DNA from: DAOTXR01 sp034435375
GTDB lineage: Bacteria; Chloroflexota; Anaerolineae; Aggregatilineales; UBA3940
NCBI GenBank assembly: GCA_034435375.1
Contig: DAOTXR010000096.1
Coordinates: 20,485-84,484 of the forward strand
Reading direction: 5' to 3'
DNA length: 64,000 bases
Shown in pieces: positions 26,050 to 35,796 of this stretch (its first letter is position 1; each line of letters begins with the position of its first letter). Below the pieces are notes generated by a model. It saw only the letters and a program-made list of their open reading frames with translations. It had not been told where the DNA came from and searched no databases. The translations under genes were made by a program, and so were the position numbers.

Positions 26050-27051
26050 TCATGTGCGGTTGATAGCCATCCCAGCCCACCCCAAGCCCAGTCCTCCCAG
26101 CAAAACATCGCGCACCCGGATAATCAGCGCGGCGCTCAGGCCAACTGCCGGGTCAAGTCCCAACGTCCCAAAGATGAAGACCTGGCTGGCCTCCAGGGTC
26201 CCAAGGCCGCCTGGTACGGGCATCAAGATGGCTAGGCGAGCCGCTGTCAGCACACTAATGAGCTGGAGGGGAGTTAAGCTAGCGCCCAGAAAATGAAGTG
26301 ACAGCCAATACTCGGCGATCCACAGGCTCCAGGCTAAGAGTGAAACAATGAGTGCTCCAGCCATGCTGAAGGGCTGACGACGACACAGCTGGGTGGCCTG
26401 CGCCTCGCTCTCGGCTGCCAGCCGGTGTAGCTTGGTGTAGGCGTCTGTCCGCCTGAGCGGTTTGGGAAGGCAACCTATCAGCGACGTGATCGGGCGCCTG
26501 CCGGCCCAGATCGCCAACAGGAAGCCAAGTGGCGCTGCTGGCAAAGCCAACGCAAAGATAAGTCCCTCAAGACCAGCTTCATAGTTGAATACCTGCCCCC
26601 GCAGCGTCAGAGAGGCACCCACAGCGAGGAAGGTAAAGTTGACCACCATCTCGAGTAGCTTATCCAATGCCACCGATGCAGTGGCAGATGAGATCGGAAC
26701 ATCATGCCGTTGTTTGACCAAGTATGCCTGAAGTGGTTCTCCCCCGAACTGGGGGCCAGGTGTGAAGTAGCTGACACCAAACGCAGCCAGCCGGTAGCCG
26801 GCCACAGCCAGGTAGGGAAGATGGTATCCTTGCCCACGTAGGATCAGCCACCAGCGCCCTGCGAAGGCGAGTATCAGAGACAAGTTGATAGCGATCAGCA
26901 TTGCGATCTGGGCCAGGCCCAGCCCGCTTGTAACTGACCACACGTCGCGCAGAGGAACAGCACGCAGCGCCAGCCACAGCAGCACAGGCGCGATCAGCCC
27001 TAGCAACAGGCCCAGGCTGACTCGGCGAGGAAGAAGCAAGTCCTTAGACAC
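26050..27051 (-). CDS. UPF0104 / flippase-like integral membrane protein
   Basis: 333 aa with about eight membrane spans; this is the lysylphosphatidylglycerol-synthase transmembrane (AglD-type) fold without the soluble synthase part. Typical lines: GVSYFTPGPQFGGEPLQAYL and PVPGGLGTLEASQVFIFG. Family members move or modify lipid-linked compounds. The start is GTG at 27051, overlapping the previous stop by 8 bases with GGAGGG just upstream; an ATG at 27129 would overlap that gene by 86 bases and is less likely. Sits between a CDP-alcohol phosphotransferase and ribA. Confidence 0.84.
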   Translation of the reverse strand: MSKDLLLPRRVSLGLLLGLIAPVLLWLALRAVPLRDVWSVTSGLGLAQIAMLIAINLSLILAFAGRWWLILRGQGYHLPYLAVAGYRLAAFGVSYFTPGPQFGGEPLQAYLVKQRHDVPISSATASVALDKLLEMVVNFTFLAVGASLTLRGQVFNYEAGLEGLIFALALPAAPLGFLLAIWAGRRPITSLIGCLPKPLRRTDAYTKLHRLAAESEAQATQLCRRQPFSMAGALIVSLLAWSLWIAEYWLSLHFLGASLTPLQLISVLTAARLAILMPVPGGLGTLEASQVFIFGTLGLDPAVGLSAALIIRVRDVLLGGLGLGWAGMAINRT

Positions 27052-28219
27052 CAACCCTCCTCTGATCGCCAAAGCGCGTGGTGAGGAAGGCCTCTTCTGG
27101 CTTCCACAGAGACAGTTTTCCTGTGCCAACGTGTATAAGCAAGATGGCGCTCACGATAAGCGCAAGACTAGCGAGATCTAGGCTGCTGGTTCCGGCCATC
27201 ATCAGGCCGGTCGCGATCAGGAGGATGACAGCCATCAACCTTCCGAGTATGCCGAAAGCGATGAGAAGACCTGCCACCCCCTGAACTGCGACCACCGCCA
27301 GGTGAGGAGGCTGGTCCATGTTCAGGGAATGTGTTGTCCATACTCCCACTGCCAGTGCGATGGCAGCACGCAAGGCGAGCGGAAGCCACTCACCGGTGGC
27401 AGTAGACCAGGCCGCCATGTAGGATCGATAGCGCGGCGAGTCGGCGTGGAGGGTGCCGCTTACCACCAGCCAATCTCGGATGAACCCGATCAGAAAGGGT
27501 GCCATGAATATTGCTGCTGCGACGGTGGTGGTTGGTGGTGTGAACACCGGCCAAAGTACCGCGCTGATGAACCCCATCTGAATCCCGGCCATCGGCCTTC
27601 GCAAGGCGCTGGGGGGCAGATCGTATACGCTTTGGCCGAGCCGCTTGCGGACCCCGACGCCGAACATAAAGAAGTAACGTGCTGCGCTGACCGCCAGATA
27701 CCACACGGGGAGCTGTCCATACCACACCGCCAATAGCGGGGCAACCAGGATGCCGAATGCGTCGTAATCCAAATCAAGGGCGCTGCCTAACACAGTAGAG
27801 AGGCCGGTGAGCCGCGCCACAAGCCCATCGAGGTAGTCGGCCAGGATGGCGATTGTGTACAGTATCCCTGGCACCCAAGCCAGCCAGTTCTGCGGCCTGG
27901 GCGAGAGGATAAACCCGGCCAGCATGGCCAGGCACAGCCCTCGCAGCAGGCTGATCAAGTTGGCCGGACCCAGGCTGGGCAACAGTTCGGTCTCACCGGC
28001 GCGGTGGTTGTCTGCCAGGCGCCTCCACAGCGACCAGAGTTGGTAAGCAAGCAGCGCCGAGACGATCAGCGCCCACCGCCCAGCGTAGGATCGGTGCCAT
28101 GCACTGCTCATCACGGTGTAACCTAGCAAGGTGGCTAGAGAATAAAGCCCAACCAACGCCATCCATTGACAACGCAGCCGAGCAATCGCGGGATTTGGTT
28201 GAGTGAATGCTGCATTCAT
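27044..28219 (-). CDS. CDP-alcohol phosphotransferase with extra C-terminal membrane domain
   Basis: 391 aa. The CDP-OH motif is complete: DYLDGLVARLTG then STVLGSALDLDYD, giving D-x2-DG-x2-AR-x8-G-x3-D-x3-D at about residues 125-150. These enzymes transfer a phospho-alcohol from a CDP-lipid or CDP-polyol. Beyond the usual 200-residue core there are another 140 residues (about 250-391) with four spans resembling DoxX-like proteins, an unusual addition. First gene of the operon that runs through UPF0104, ribA, ribD-like and MDR genes; it overlaps UPF0104 by 8 bases. Confidence 0.86.
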   Translation of the reverse strand: MNAAFTQPNPAIARLRCQWMALVGLYSLATLLGYTVMSSAWHRSYAGRWALIVSALLAYQLWSLWRRLADNHRAGETELLPSLGPANLISLLRGLCLAMLAGFILSPRPQNWLAWVPGILYTIAILADYLDGLVARLTGLSTVLGSALDLDYDAFGILVAPLLAVWYGQLPVWYLAVSAARYFFMFGVGVRKRLGQSVYDLPPSALRRPMAGIQMGFISAVLWPVFTPPTTTVAAAIFMAPFLIGFIRDWLVVSGTLHADSPRYRSYMAAWSTATGEWLPLALRAAIALAVGVWTTHSLNMDQPPHLAVVAVQGVAGLLIAFGILGRLMAVILLIATGLMMAGTSSLDLASLALIVSAILLIHVGTGKLSLWKPEEAFLTTRFGDQRRVGV

Positions 28220-28321
28220 TTGTCTGGGAAGCCTTCGCGCCGGATAATAACCTCAGTGATATTAAGGATAGCGTCATTTTGTAGTTTTCTCATCTGTTTT
28301 ACCGTCTGATTTCGGGTGTGT

Positions 28322-29272
28322 ATGGCCATGCCTATTCCCGCCGACTACAGCTTCACACGATACCTGGCTGCTAAGAAGACCGTCGATGACCGCGCCTTGA
28401 ATCGCTACGTGTGGCGCTGCCTGGAGCGTGCCGTGCATGAGCGTGTGGGATCGGCCCCGCTGGATGTGCTGGAAATTGGTGCAGGGATTGGCACCATGGT
28501 CGAGCGAATGCTGGCCTGGAATCTCCTACGTGGCGATGCTACCCTCACGGCGATCGATGCCTTGCCGGACAATGTGGCTGAGGCGCGGCTGCGCTTGCCG
28601 CACTGGGCCAAAGAAAACGGGATGGCTGTAGAGGATGGCGCTGACGGCCTGATCGCAGTCTGGGACAAGACTCGGCGTATAACGATGGAATGGGAGGCTA
28701 TTGACCTTTTCGACTTCGTCGACCGTGAACGCCCATCGTCTGGCAAAGCAGAACGTCATTGGGATCTGGTTGTGGCCCACGCTTTTCTTGATCTCGTGCA
28801 TATCCCGAGCAGCCTGCCGCTCATCCTGTCGCTGCTCAAGAATGGCGGTCTGTTCTACTTTACGATCAACTTTGATGGCGTCACTGCCCTGGAACCGCCC
28901 TTTGATCCGGCTTTCGACGTCCAAGTCGAGGCGCTCTATCATCAAACAATGGACCAGCGCGTGATCGGGGGCAGGCAGTCGGGGGACAGCCGATCGGGAC
29001 GGCGCCTTTTCCAGTATCTACGCAGCGCCGGAGCAGAGATCCTGGCAGCGGGAAGCTCGGACTGGGTGGTTTTCCCCGGCAAGGAAGGCTATACGGCAGA
29101 CGAGGCCTATTTCCTGCACTTCATTGTGCATACCGTATATACTGCACTCTGGGGCCATCCTCAGCTTGACCCATCGCGTCTCGTCGCCTGGGCAGACAAG
29201 CGCCACGCCCAGATTGAGCAGGGTGAATTGGTGTACATTGCGCACCAGATCGACTTCGTTGGCCGCGCCTGA
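28322..29272 (+). CDS. Class I SAM-dependent methyltransferase
   Basis: 316 aa. Motif I LDVLEIGAGIGTMVERML (about 44-61) binds SAM; acidic loop TAIDALPDN at about 75-83; later DLVVAHAFLDLV replaces the usual motif IV. Target unknown, small molecule more likely than protein or RNA. ATG 28322 is used, with GTG 28316 or ATG 28328 as alternatives; no clear ribosome site. It diverges from the CDP-alcohol/ribA operon across 102 bases, so it may belong to the same pathway. The histidine kinase follows 90 bases downstream. Confidence 0.8.
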   Translation: MAMPIPADYSFTRYLAAKKTVDDRALNRYVWRCLERAVHERVGSAPLDVLEIGAGIGTMVERMLAWNLLRGDATLTAIDALPDNVAEARLRLPHWAKENGMAVEDGADGLIAVWDKTRRITMEWEAIDLFDFVDRERPSSGKAERHWDLVVAHAFLDLVHIPSSLPLILSLLKNGGLFYFTINFDGVTALEPPFDPAFDVQVEALYHQTMDQRVIGGRQSGDSRSGRRLFQYLRSAGAEILAAGSSDWVVFPGKEGYTADEAYFLHFIVHTVYTALWGHPQLDPSRLVAWADKRHAQIEQGELVYIAHQIDFVGRA

Positions 29273-29362
29273 CGGTAGCGGCTCAGCAAGGCTTGATAGT
29301 ATACTACATTCGGCAGTCTCATAAATACTTGGCCGTTTGAGGATTCGTGCAAGCCGACAGCC

Positions 29363-32300
29363 ATGGTCTTCGAGTGGTTAGCCTTTCGACGCATCTCCTC
29401 CCTGCAGCCGGATATTCCCCTGGCAGGTTATCTGGTCGCTTTGGCGTATGCTGTCCCAGTCATTGTTGCCCTGGTTAAGAATCCTCCTTGGGCAATCTTG
29501 GGCATCCGCCGCTGGCTATTGTTTGCAATCCTGATCGTCATCACGCCTGTTCTAGCCCGGTCGTTCGTCGTCAGTGCAGACCCTGGTGCTGCTTTGGCTG
29601 GCTTTTCGCTGGCTCCACTGAGATGGCTGCCCGTGCTGGCAGCAGCTCTGTGGCTCGGACCTGGCCCGGCAGCATTGGTTGGGTTGGTGAGTGGTCTGAC
29701 AACAGCCCTCTTTGACACTGCGCGTGTCACGGAGCCGCTTGAGATCGCGTTGATGGGTGCACTGACATCCACCCTGCTCAACCAGCGTTACCGGGGCATG
29801 ACGAGCCACTGGCTCCGACAGCCCTTGATAGTAGCCCTACTGGGAGCGCTGGTCGTGGCGTGGCCGTTGGGGCTGCTGGGCGTGTTCTCGGTCAACCACA
29901 CCCCCGCCCTGGCAAGTCTTGAATACACCGCTACGCTTATCCTGCCCACCCTCTTTTCTCACCTGGGCAGTGCAGTGATCAGCGGGGCTATCTTGCAGAG
30001 TGTGTTGGCATCCTGGCCTGCTGTACGGCCTGTACGCGAAGAGAGCCTCCAAACCCCACCGTGGGACCGCCAACTTCTCCAACGTATACTCTACACGTTT
30101 GTTCCACTGGCTGCGCTGGCCAGCCTCATCCTGGTCGGTGTAGTGGCTGGCACTTCCTATCGAGTAGCCACCAGCCTGGTCATCGACCAGATGGCAAGAG
30201 ATGCCGCGATGGCGAGTAGCCAGGTGCCTTTCTTCATCCAGGTGGGGCGCAGTCTGATCCGCGACCTTGCTCAGGACGATCAACTTCTCAGGACTGAAGG
30301 TGAGGCACGCCAGGCACGTCTGGTGCAGGGTCTGCGGGCAGTGCCTTTCTTCCAGCAACTGCTTTTCTTCGATCGCTCTCAGCGCCTGCTAGCGGCCTAC
30401 CCATCGATAGACCCATCAGTTGCTACTCTCGCGCCCAGCGAGTCAAGCCGGGTCGCGCTGGCAGGGGAAGGCGGTGTGCCCACTGAGGTCGTCATCTATG
30501 ACCGGAGTACGGTCTCGGTGAGCTTTGTGATTGCCGTCAGCGATCCATTAGGTGGTGCTCCTGCTGGGGTGCTGGTGGGGCGGGCTGCGCTCGACGCCAA
30601 TCCGATCCTGACGCCTGTGGTCAATGTGCTGCGTGAGGGCCTTATGGGCCAGGGAGAGGGCCTGATCATAGACTCGCAGAGCCGCATCTTGCTCTATCCG
30701 GCGCAGCCGGAACTTCAGCAGCAAGTGTTCTCGCTCGACAAGATGACACCAGTTTCAAGCGCCCACGAAGGGCAGGCATTCCGTCAGCGGGAAGCTGATG
30801 GAACCCGACGGTTGGTCTATCTGCTGCCTGTGGCAGGGCGCTCAGACTGGTCAGTGGTGATCACTGTGCCTAACGAGGTAGCGTTAGCGCTCGCGCTCCA
30901 GATCGCGCTGCCTACGCTGCTGTTGCTGATCGTCATGGCCGCAGTGGCGCTGCCGCTGATCGTCGCGCTGGTGCACCGTCTGGCCAGCCCGCTGGAGAAG
31001 CTCTCGCGGGCAGCAGATCTGATCACGCAAGGTGAACTCGACTCCCCCATTGATGTAAGAGGCGAGGACGAGATCGGACGGCTGGGGCAGACCTTCGAGC
31101 AGATGCGAGTGCGGCTTAAGGGCCGCCTGAGCGAACAGGATCGTCTGCTGAATGTCACCCGCAGCGTAGCCTCTAACCTCGAGCTTTTCCGTGCCATGCC
31201 ACCTATTCTGAGCAGTGCTCTGGATATGACGCAGTCTATCGGCGTGCGGGTGACCTTGAGATTGGAGGACGATAAGCTGCAAACCTTTGCCGCCGGCGAG
31301 GCAGCATCGGCCATGGCTATTCTCGATGGGCAGTTGCTCGACTTGGTGGAGCGGCAGGGAACAATTGTCGTCAGCCAGTTGTGGCGGGCCAGCGGCTCGC
31401 TCGATACTTCCAATCTGCTACCGCGCATCCGGGCGCTGGTGGCCCTGCCTCTACGTAGCGAGACGACCTTTCATGGCGTGATGTGGCTGGCCTATGACGG
31501 CGATCACGTATTTGAGGAATCTGAACTGACGTTTCTATCAACTCTATCCAGCCAAGCTGCCGTTGCCGTGGCCAATGCACGCCTGTTTGCGGCGGCTGAG
31601 GAAGGGCGACGCAAGCTTGAGGCGGTGCTGGAGAGCACGGCTGATGGGATAGTTGTAGTAGACAATCAGGGCAAAGTGGTACTGATCAACCCAGCAGCCA
31701 AGAAGTACCTTGACATACGCAAGGAGCACGTGCTTGGCAGCAAGGCGACCGAGGTGATCGACGTACCAGAGCTTGCCACGCTGATGACCAATCTCCAGGA
31801 GCCGGTCTTGGCTCTGGAGATGCCCCAGCGCGATGGCAAGACCTTTCTGGCAAACACCTCAACCATTGTCGGCCATGATGGTGTCATTGCCGGGCGTGTG
31901 GCTGTGCTGCGCGACATCACGCCCCTCAAAGAGCTGGATAACATTAAGACCGTCTTTCTACGGATGGTGTCACATGACTTGCGTTCGCCGCTGACCTACA
32001 TGCGTGGCTATGCCTCCATGCTGCCGCTGGCTGGCGACCTGAACCAGCGTCAGCAAGAAGCGCTGGCCAAGATCAACGCCGGCATCGAGAGCATCTCACA
32101 GATGACTGAGAGATTGACCTATCTGAGCCGTCTTCAGTTTGGGGAAGAAGCCGAGCTGGAGCTGACGCTGGTCGATGTGACTGAGTTGATCCAGGAAGTC
32201 TCGCAGCAACAGGAGGAGCTAGCGCGGCAGAAAAATATCACCCTGATCAAAGAATATGCCGAGAACCTGCCGCTGCTGCTCTCCGATGGCATGTTGTATG

Positions 32301-32650
32301 GACACGCTATCATGAACCTCATTAACAATGCCATCAAGTACACTCCTGAGGGAGGACAGGTCACAGTTCGTACCTACCTGGAAGACGGCGGCCATCTGGT
32401 TGTGGCCGTTGCAGATACTGGCATTGGCATCCGCGCCGAGGATCAGGCCCGGCTGTTCGAGGCATTCTATCGTGTGCCACAACGCGAGGGCGAACCGCAA
32501 CGTCCACGTGGAACCGGCCTCGGCCTGGCGCTGGTCAAAGCGATTGCGCAAGCCCACGGAGGCAAGGTCGGCGTCCACAGTGAGTTCGAAAAGGGCAGCA
32601 CTTTCTATATCTCGCTGCCCGTCCGTGACCTGGGCGAGCTGTCCTCGTGA
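29363..32650 (+). CDS. Large membrane sensor histidine kinase
   Basis: 1095 aa. Residues 1-230 hold about seven membrane spans (MASE-like). A further span near 245 leads to an extracellular Cache-like region (about 265-500), a span at about 510-530, HAMP (about 536-585), GAF (about 600-745), PAS (about 748-860), HisKA with phospho-acceptor His871 in MVSHDLRSPL, and HATPase_c with N-box LINNAIKY and G1 DTGIGI (about 970-1090). No response regulator adjoins it. It can sense both membrane and cytosolic signals; the signal is unknown. Downstream hairpin at 32673 separates it from mutL. Confidence 0.92.
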   Translation: MVFEWLAFRRISSLQPDIPLAGYLVALAYAVPVIVALVKNPPWAILGIRRWLLFAILIVITPVLARSFVVSADPGAALAGFSLAPLRWLPVLAAALWLGPGPAALVGLVSGLTTALFDTARVTEPLEIALMGALTSTLLNQRYRGMTSHWLRQPLIVALLGALVVAWPLGLLGVFSVNHTPALASLEYTATLILPTLFSHLGSAVISGAILQSVLASWPAVRPVREESLQTPPWDRQLLQRILYTFVPLAALASLILVGVVAGTSYRVATSLVIDQMARDAAMASSQVPFFIQVGRSLIRDLAQDDQLLRTEGEARQARLVQGLRAVPFFQQLLFFDRSQRLLAAYPSIDPSVATLAPSESSRVALAGEGGVPTEVVIYDRSTVSVSFVIAVSDPLGGAPAGVLVGRAALDANPILTPVVNVLREGLMGQGEGLIIDSQSRILLYPAQPELQQQVFSLDKMTPVSSAHEGQAFRQREADGTRRLVYLLPVAGRSDWSVVITVPNEVALALALQIALPTLLLLIVMAAVALPLIVALVHRLASPLEKLSRAADLITQGELDSPIDVRGEDEIGRLGQTFEQMRVRLKGRLSEQDRLLNVTRSVASNLELFRAMPPILSSALDMTQSIGVRVTLRLEDDKLQTFAAGEAASAMAILDGQLLDLVERQGTIVVSQLWRASGSLDTSNLLPRIRALVALPLRSETTFHGVMWLAYDGDHVFEESELTFLSTLSSQAAVAVANARLFAAAEEGRRKLEAVLESTADGIVVVDNQGKVVLINPAAKKYLDIRKEHVLGSKATEVIDVPELATLMTNLQEPVLALEMPQRDGKTFLANTSTIVGHDGVIAGRVAVLRDITPLKELDNIKTVFLRMVSHDLRSPLTYMRGYASMLPLAGDLNQRQQEALAKINAGIESISQMTERLTYLSRLQFGEEAELELTLVDVTELIQEVSQQQEELARQKNITLIKEYAENLPLLLSDGMLYGHAIMNLINNAIKYTPEGGQVTVRTYLEDGGHLVVAVADTGIGIRAEDQARLFEAFYRVPQREGEPQRPRGTGLGLALVKAIAQAHGGKVGVHSEFEKGSTFYISLPVRDLGELSS

Positions 32651-32672
32651 TGGCCAGCGGATAGGGTACAAT

Positions 32673-32704
32673 CACAGGCTGACGACCGTAGTTGTCAGCC
32701 TGTG
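32673..32704 (+). terminator. Hairpin between histidine kinase and mutL
   Basis: CACAGGCTGAC (32673-32683) pairs perfectly with GTCAGCCTGTG (32694-32704), 11 bp with a 10-base loop, then TGTTTC. A TACAAT at 32667-32672 just before it could be a -10 for mutL, but no -35 is seen; terminator is the simpler reading. Confidence 0.55.
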
Positions 32705-32739
32705 TGTTTCTGGAGCACTGTTCCTGGGGGCAGAATCGA

Positions 32740-34539
32740 ATGGCGATCCGTCTTTTGCCGCCTGATGTGGCCAACAAGATCGCTGCCGGCGAGGTGGTGG
32801 AGCGGCCCGCATCGGTGGTCAAAGAACTAGTCGAGAATGCGCTCGATGCGGGGGCTAGGACCATCGCCGTTGAGCTGGAAGGCGGTGGAAAACGCCTGAT
32901 CCGTGTCTCTGACGATGGGAGCGGCATTCCCGCCGATGAGGTTGAGCTGGCTTTCCAACGCTACGCGACGAGCAAGATCAGTGCGGTTGAGGACCTCGAC
33001 CACATTACTACGCTGGGGTTCAGGGGTGAGGCATTGGCCTCGGTGGCTGCTGTCAGCCGCCTGACATTGCTCACTCGCGCTGCTGGGGAGGTGGTGGGCA
33101 CACGGCTGCAGCTTGAGGCTGGGGTGCTCGTGCGACGCGACGCCGTCGGAGCGCCCCAGGGCACGGTCATCACAGTTGAGAATCTGTTCTATAACGTTCC
33201 GGCCCGCCTCAAATTCCTGAAGAAGGACAGCACTGAGCAGGGACACGTCAGCGCGTTGGTCAGCCGGTATGCCATGGCTTATCCTCACGTGCGCTTTGTG
33301 CTGAGCCACAGCCAAAAGGAGGTGCTGCACACCACGGGCAGCGCCGATTTGCGCAGCGTGCTGAACGAGGTGCTCGGTGTTGAGACGGTCGAGCAGATGA
33401 TCGAGATCGCGCCGCTCGACGAACCGTTGCGCTCCGACCTGCCGTCGATCCATGTCAGTGGCTACGTAGGTTTGCCTGCGCTGAACCGGTCCTCCCGCAG
33501 CCAGATCACGTTGTTTGTCAATGGCCGCTGGATCCAGGATGCCAGCCTGACCTACGCCGTGGTGCAAGCCTACCATACCCTGCTCATGGTTGGACGCTAC
33601 CCCGTGGCGGTGATCATGATTGAACTCCCATCCGAAGAGGTGGACGTGAACGTCCATCCCGCCAAGGCTGAAGTGCGATTTCGTCAGCCGGAGGCGGTGT
33701 TTGGCGCTGTACAGCGAGCGGTACGGCGCACGTTGGTCGACAAAGCAGGGCCGCCTCCGGCGCACCTAGAGCCTACGTGGGGATCGCCGGACTGGATTGC
33801 ACGCCGTGAGCGGCTGACCCACGTCATGGGGGAGCGGATGCGGCAGCTAGGCATCGATCTGGAGGGAGAGGAAAGTGGCCGGTACACACAGCAGATCCCT
33901 CCTGCTGCCGAAGAATCCTCCGATCTATCCCAACCTGCCCGCCGCAGGCGCGGCTTGCCTATGCTGCGGGTTGTTGGGCAGGTGGGCGCGACCTATATTG
34001 TGGCCGAAGGGCCAACTGGCCTGTATCTGATTGACCAACATGCTGCACATGAGCGTGTATTGTACGAGCGGTTTATGGCCGAGCAAGCGTCCCAGGCCAT
34101 CACGTCTCAGGAGCTTTTAGAGCCGCTGGCCATCGAATTGATGCCCGATCAGATGGCGCTGATCGAGGAGAACCTGAGCAAGCTTCATGCGGTGGGCTTT
34201 GGCGTTGAGCTATTTGGGCGCTCCACCGTGCGCCTGGCGGCTATCCCGGCCTTGGTGGCGCAGGCAGACCCGATCGAGACGCTGCTCGCAGCCCTGGGTC
34301 AGATGGAGTGTGATAAAATGCCGACCGGCGCCACGGTCGAACAGGAGCTGGTCGCGCGGGTGTGCAAGCAGGCTGCCGTCAAAGCTGGTCAAGTGCTGAG
34401 TTATGCCGAGATGGAGGCGCTGATCCGCCAGCTCGAGGCTTGCCAGTCTCCCCAGACTTGTCCTCATGGCCGTCCAACCATGCTTCACCTCTCGGCAGAG
34501 GAGCTGGCGCGACAGTTTGGACGGCTGGGCGCAATCTAA
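32740..34539 (+). CDS. mutL: DNA mismatch repair protein MutL
   Basis: 599 aa. GHKL ATPase: VENALDAGA at about 31-39, DDGSGIP at 58-64, TLGFRGEAL at 91-99. C-terminal endonuclease motif DQHA-x2-E-x4-E at 432-443 and later CPHGRP, plus FGR near the end, so this MutL should nick DNA as in organisms lacking MutH. It couples MutS mismatch recognition to strand removal; mutS is not in the window. ATG 32740 is the family start (MAIRLLPPDV); 16 upstream codons are in frame but unlikely. Confidence 0.96.
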   Translation: MAIRLLPPDVANKIAAGEVVERPASVVKELVENALDAGARTIAVELEGGGKRLIRVSDDGSGIPADEVELAFQRYATSKISAVEDLDHITTLGFRGEALASVAAVSRLTLLTRAAGEVVGTRLQLEAGVLVRRDAVGAPQGTVITVENLFYNVPARLKFLKKDSTEQGHVSALVSRYAMAYPHVRFVLSHSQKEVLHTTGSADLRSVLNEVLGVETVEQMIEIAPLDEPLRSDLPSIHVSGYVGLPALNRSSRSQITLFVNGRWIQDASLTYAVVQAYHTLLMVGRYPVAVIMIELPSEEVDVNVHPAKAEVRFRQPEAVFGAVQRAVRRTLVDKAGPPPAHLEPTWGSPDWIARRERLTHVMGERMRQLGIDLEGEESGRYTQQIPPAAEESSDLSQPARRRRGLPMLRVVGQVGATYIVAEGPTGLYLIDQHAAHERVLYERFMAEQASQAITSQELLEPLAIELMPDQMALIEENLSKLHAVGFGVELFGRSTVRLAAIPALVAQADPIETLLAALGQMECDKMPTGATVEQELVARVCKQAAVKAGQVLSYAEMEALIRQLEACQSPQTCPHGRPTMLHLSAEELARQFGRLGAI

Positions 34540-34549
34540 ACTGCGGGTG

Positions 34550-35656
34550 TCACGGTCCCCATGTGAAGACCCAACTGTTGCCTTGACCACTGATCACGGC
34601 GGCGCTTTCGGTGCTGCCATCAACGATTACCACCCACCACTCGTACCGCGCCGACCTGCCGATCCCGGGCTGCAAGCTGGATGGTACACGGAAGACATTG
34701 CTGCGCGTGATGGCACGATATATCTCATCGGTGTCGCGGTTTTGTATTTGAACCATGTAGTAGCCACGCGCTGGCAGCGGTTGGTTGGCTGCCCACTGGA
34801 GGGCAACTACCTGGTGGCGGGCGATAATCGCTCCATTGGCAGGGGCCAGCAGTGCGGGAGGGCTTAATGTTGGCGTGGGCGTGGCTGTTGAGTCTGGTCC
34901 ACCTGTTGGAGTGAGCGTCGGGGTGAGCGTGACACGAATGCGCACCTTGAGGATCTGCCCAACGCTGATAAAGGAATTCTGGTTCAGGCCGTTGTCCTGG
35001 TACAGGTCAGGGACATAGGCGTCATAGTAGCTGGCAATTGTCGAGATTGTTTCCCCTTCCACAACCTGGTGAATCCAAAACTGCCCATCAGGTGAGATAC
35101 AACGATTCTCAGGGCTACAGCCTGTGTAGTCGGGCGTCGGGCCGCTGCTGGGCTGTTGTGTGGATGTTAGAATCGGAACCTCTGGGGTTGTTCCTGTTGC
35201 AGCCTGAGAGGTCGGTGTGAAGGTCGGGCCAGGGGTCGGCGTTTGGCGTGGGATCAGGAGCACCTGGTCGACTTTCAGGTCGTTTTCATCCCGCATCCCG
35301 TTGAGAGCAATGATCTCCGGTACGACAGCCAGGTCCCGGTAGCCAAACAGTTGAATGATGTAATAAAGCGTCTCGCCCTCTTGGACAGTGTACCGATATG
35401 GCTCTAGGGTGGGTGTGAGAGAGGGGGTGAGAGTAGCTGTTGGCGGCAGCACAGGAGAGGATGTCGGTGAAGGCGATGGTGTCAAAGTGGCAGTGCTGCT
35501 CCCAGGGGTAGTCCCTGCGACCGATCCCCTGCCTCGGTTAGTCAGTGTGAGGAGCAGGCCGACGGCAGCGACGGTGAACACAATGAGGCCGCCGATCAGA
35601 ACGGCAGCTTGACGGCGGCTGAACCCTCTCACTTCAAAGCGGATTGGAGAACTCAT
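34550..35656 (-). CDS. Membrane-anchored double LysM protein
   Basis: 368 aa. One membrane span at about 16-40, a Thr/Ser/Pro linker, LysM 1 (YTVQEGETLYYIIQLFG onward, about 86-135) and LysM 2 (HQVVEGETISTIASYY onward, about 197-245), a second Thr/Pro linker, and a C-terminal fibronectin-like beta domain (about 270-368). LysM binds peptidoglycan or chitin-like glycans, so this is a wall-attached surface protein. ATG 35656 sits just before the basic pre-span residues; ATG 35701 is possible. Stop is 10 bases from the mutL stop, with no hairpin between. Confidence 0.85.
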   Translation of the reverse strand: MSSPIRFEVRGFSRRQAAVLIGGLIVFTVAAVGLLLTLTNRGRGSVAGTTPGSSTATLTPSPSPTSSPVLPPTATLTPSLTPTLEPYRYTVQEGETLYYIIQLFGYRDLAVVPEIIALNGMRDENDLKVDQVLLIPRQTPTPGPTFTPTSQAATGTTPEVPILTSTQQPSSGPTPDYTGCSPENRCISPDGQFWIHQVVEGETISTIASYYDAYVPDLYQDNGLNQNSFISVGQILKVRIRVTLTPTLTPTGGPDSTATPTPTLSPPALLAPANGAIIARHQVVALQWAANQPLPARGYYMVQIQNRDTDEIYRAITRSNVFRVPSSLQPGIGRSARYEWWVVIVDGSTESAAVISGQGNSWVFTWGP

Positions 35657-35796
35657 CTTCTGCCACCCATGTGAGTTGGTCTCATGGGCTTTGTGTCTCA
35701 CCTGGATCGATTCACGTAAGTCTTGTGCAGAGTCGCCACATCAAATGTGAGCGCAGTATACCGTTGACTGAATATCCGTTCCATACGAACAGACGG

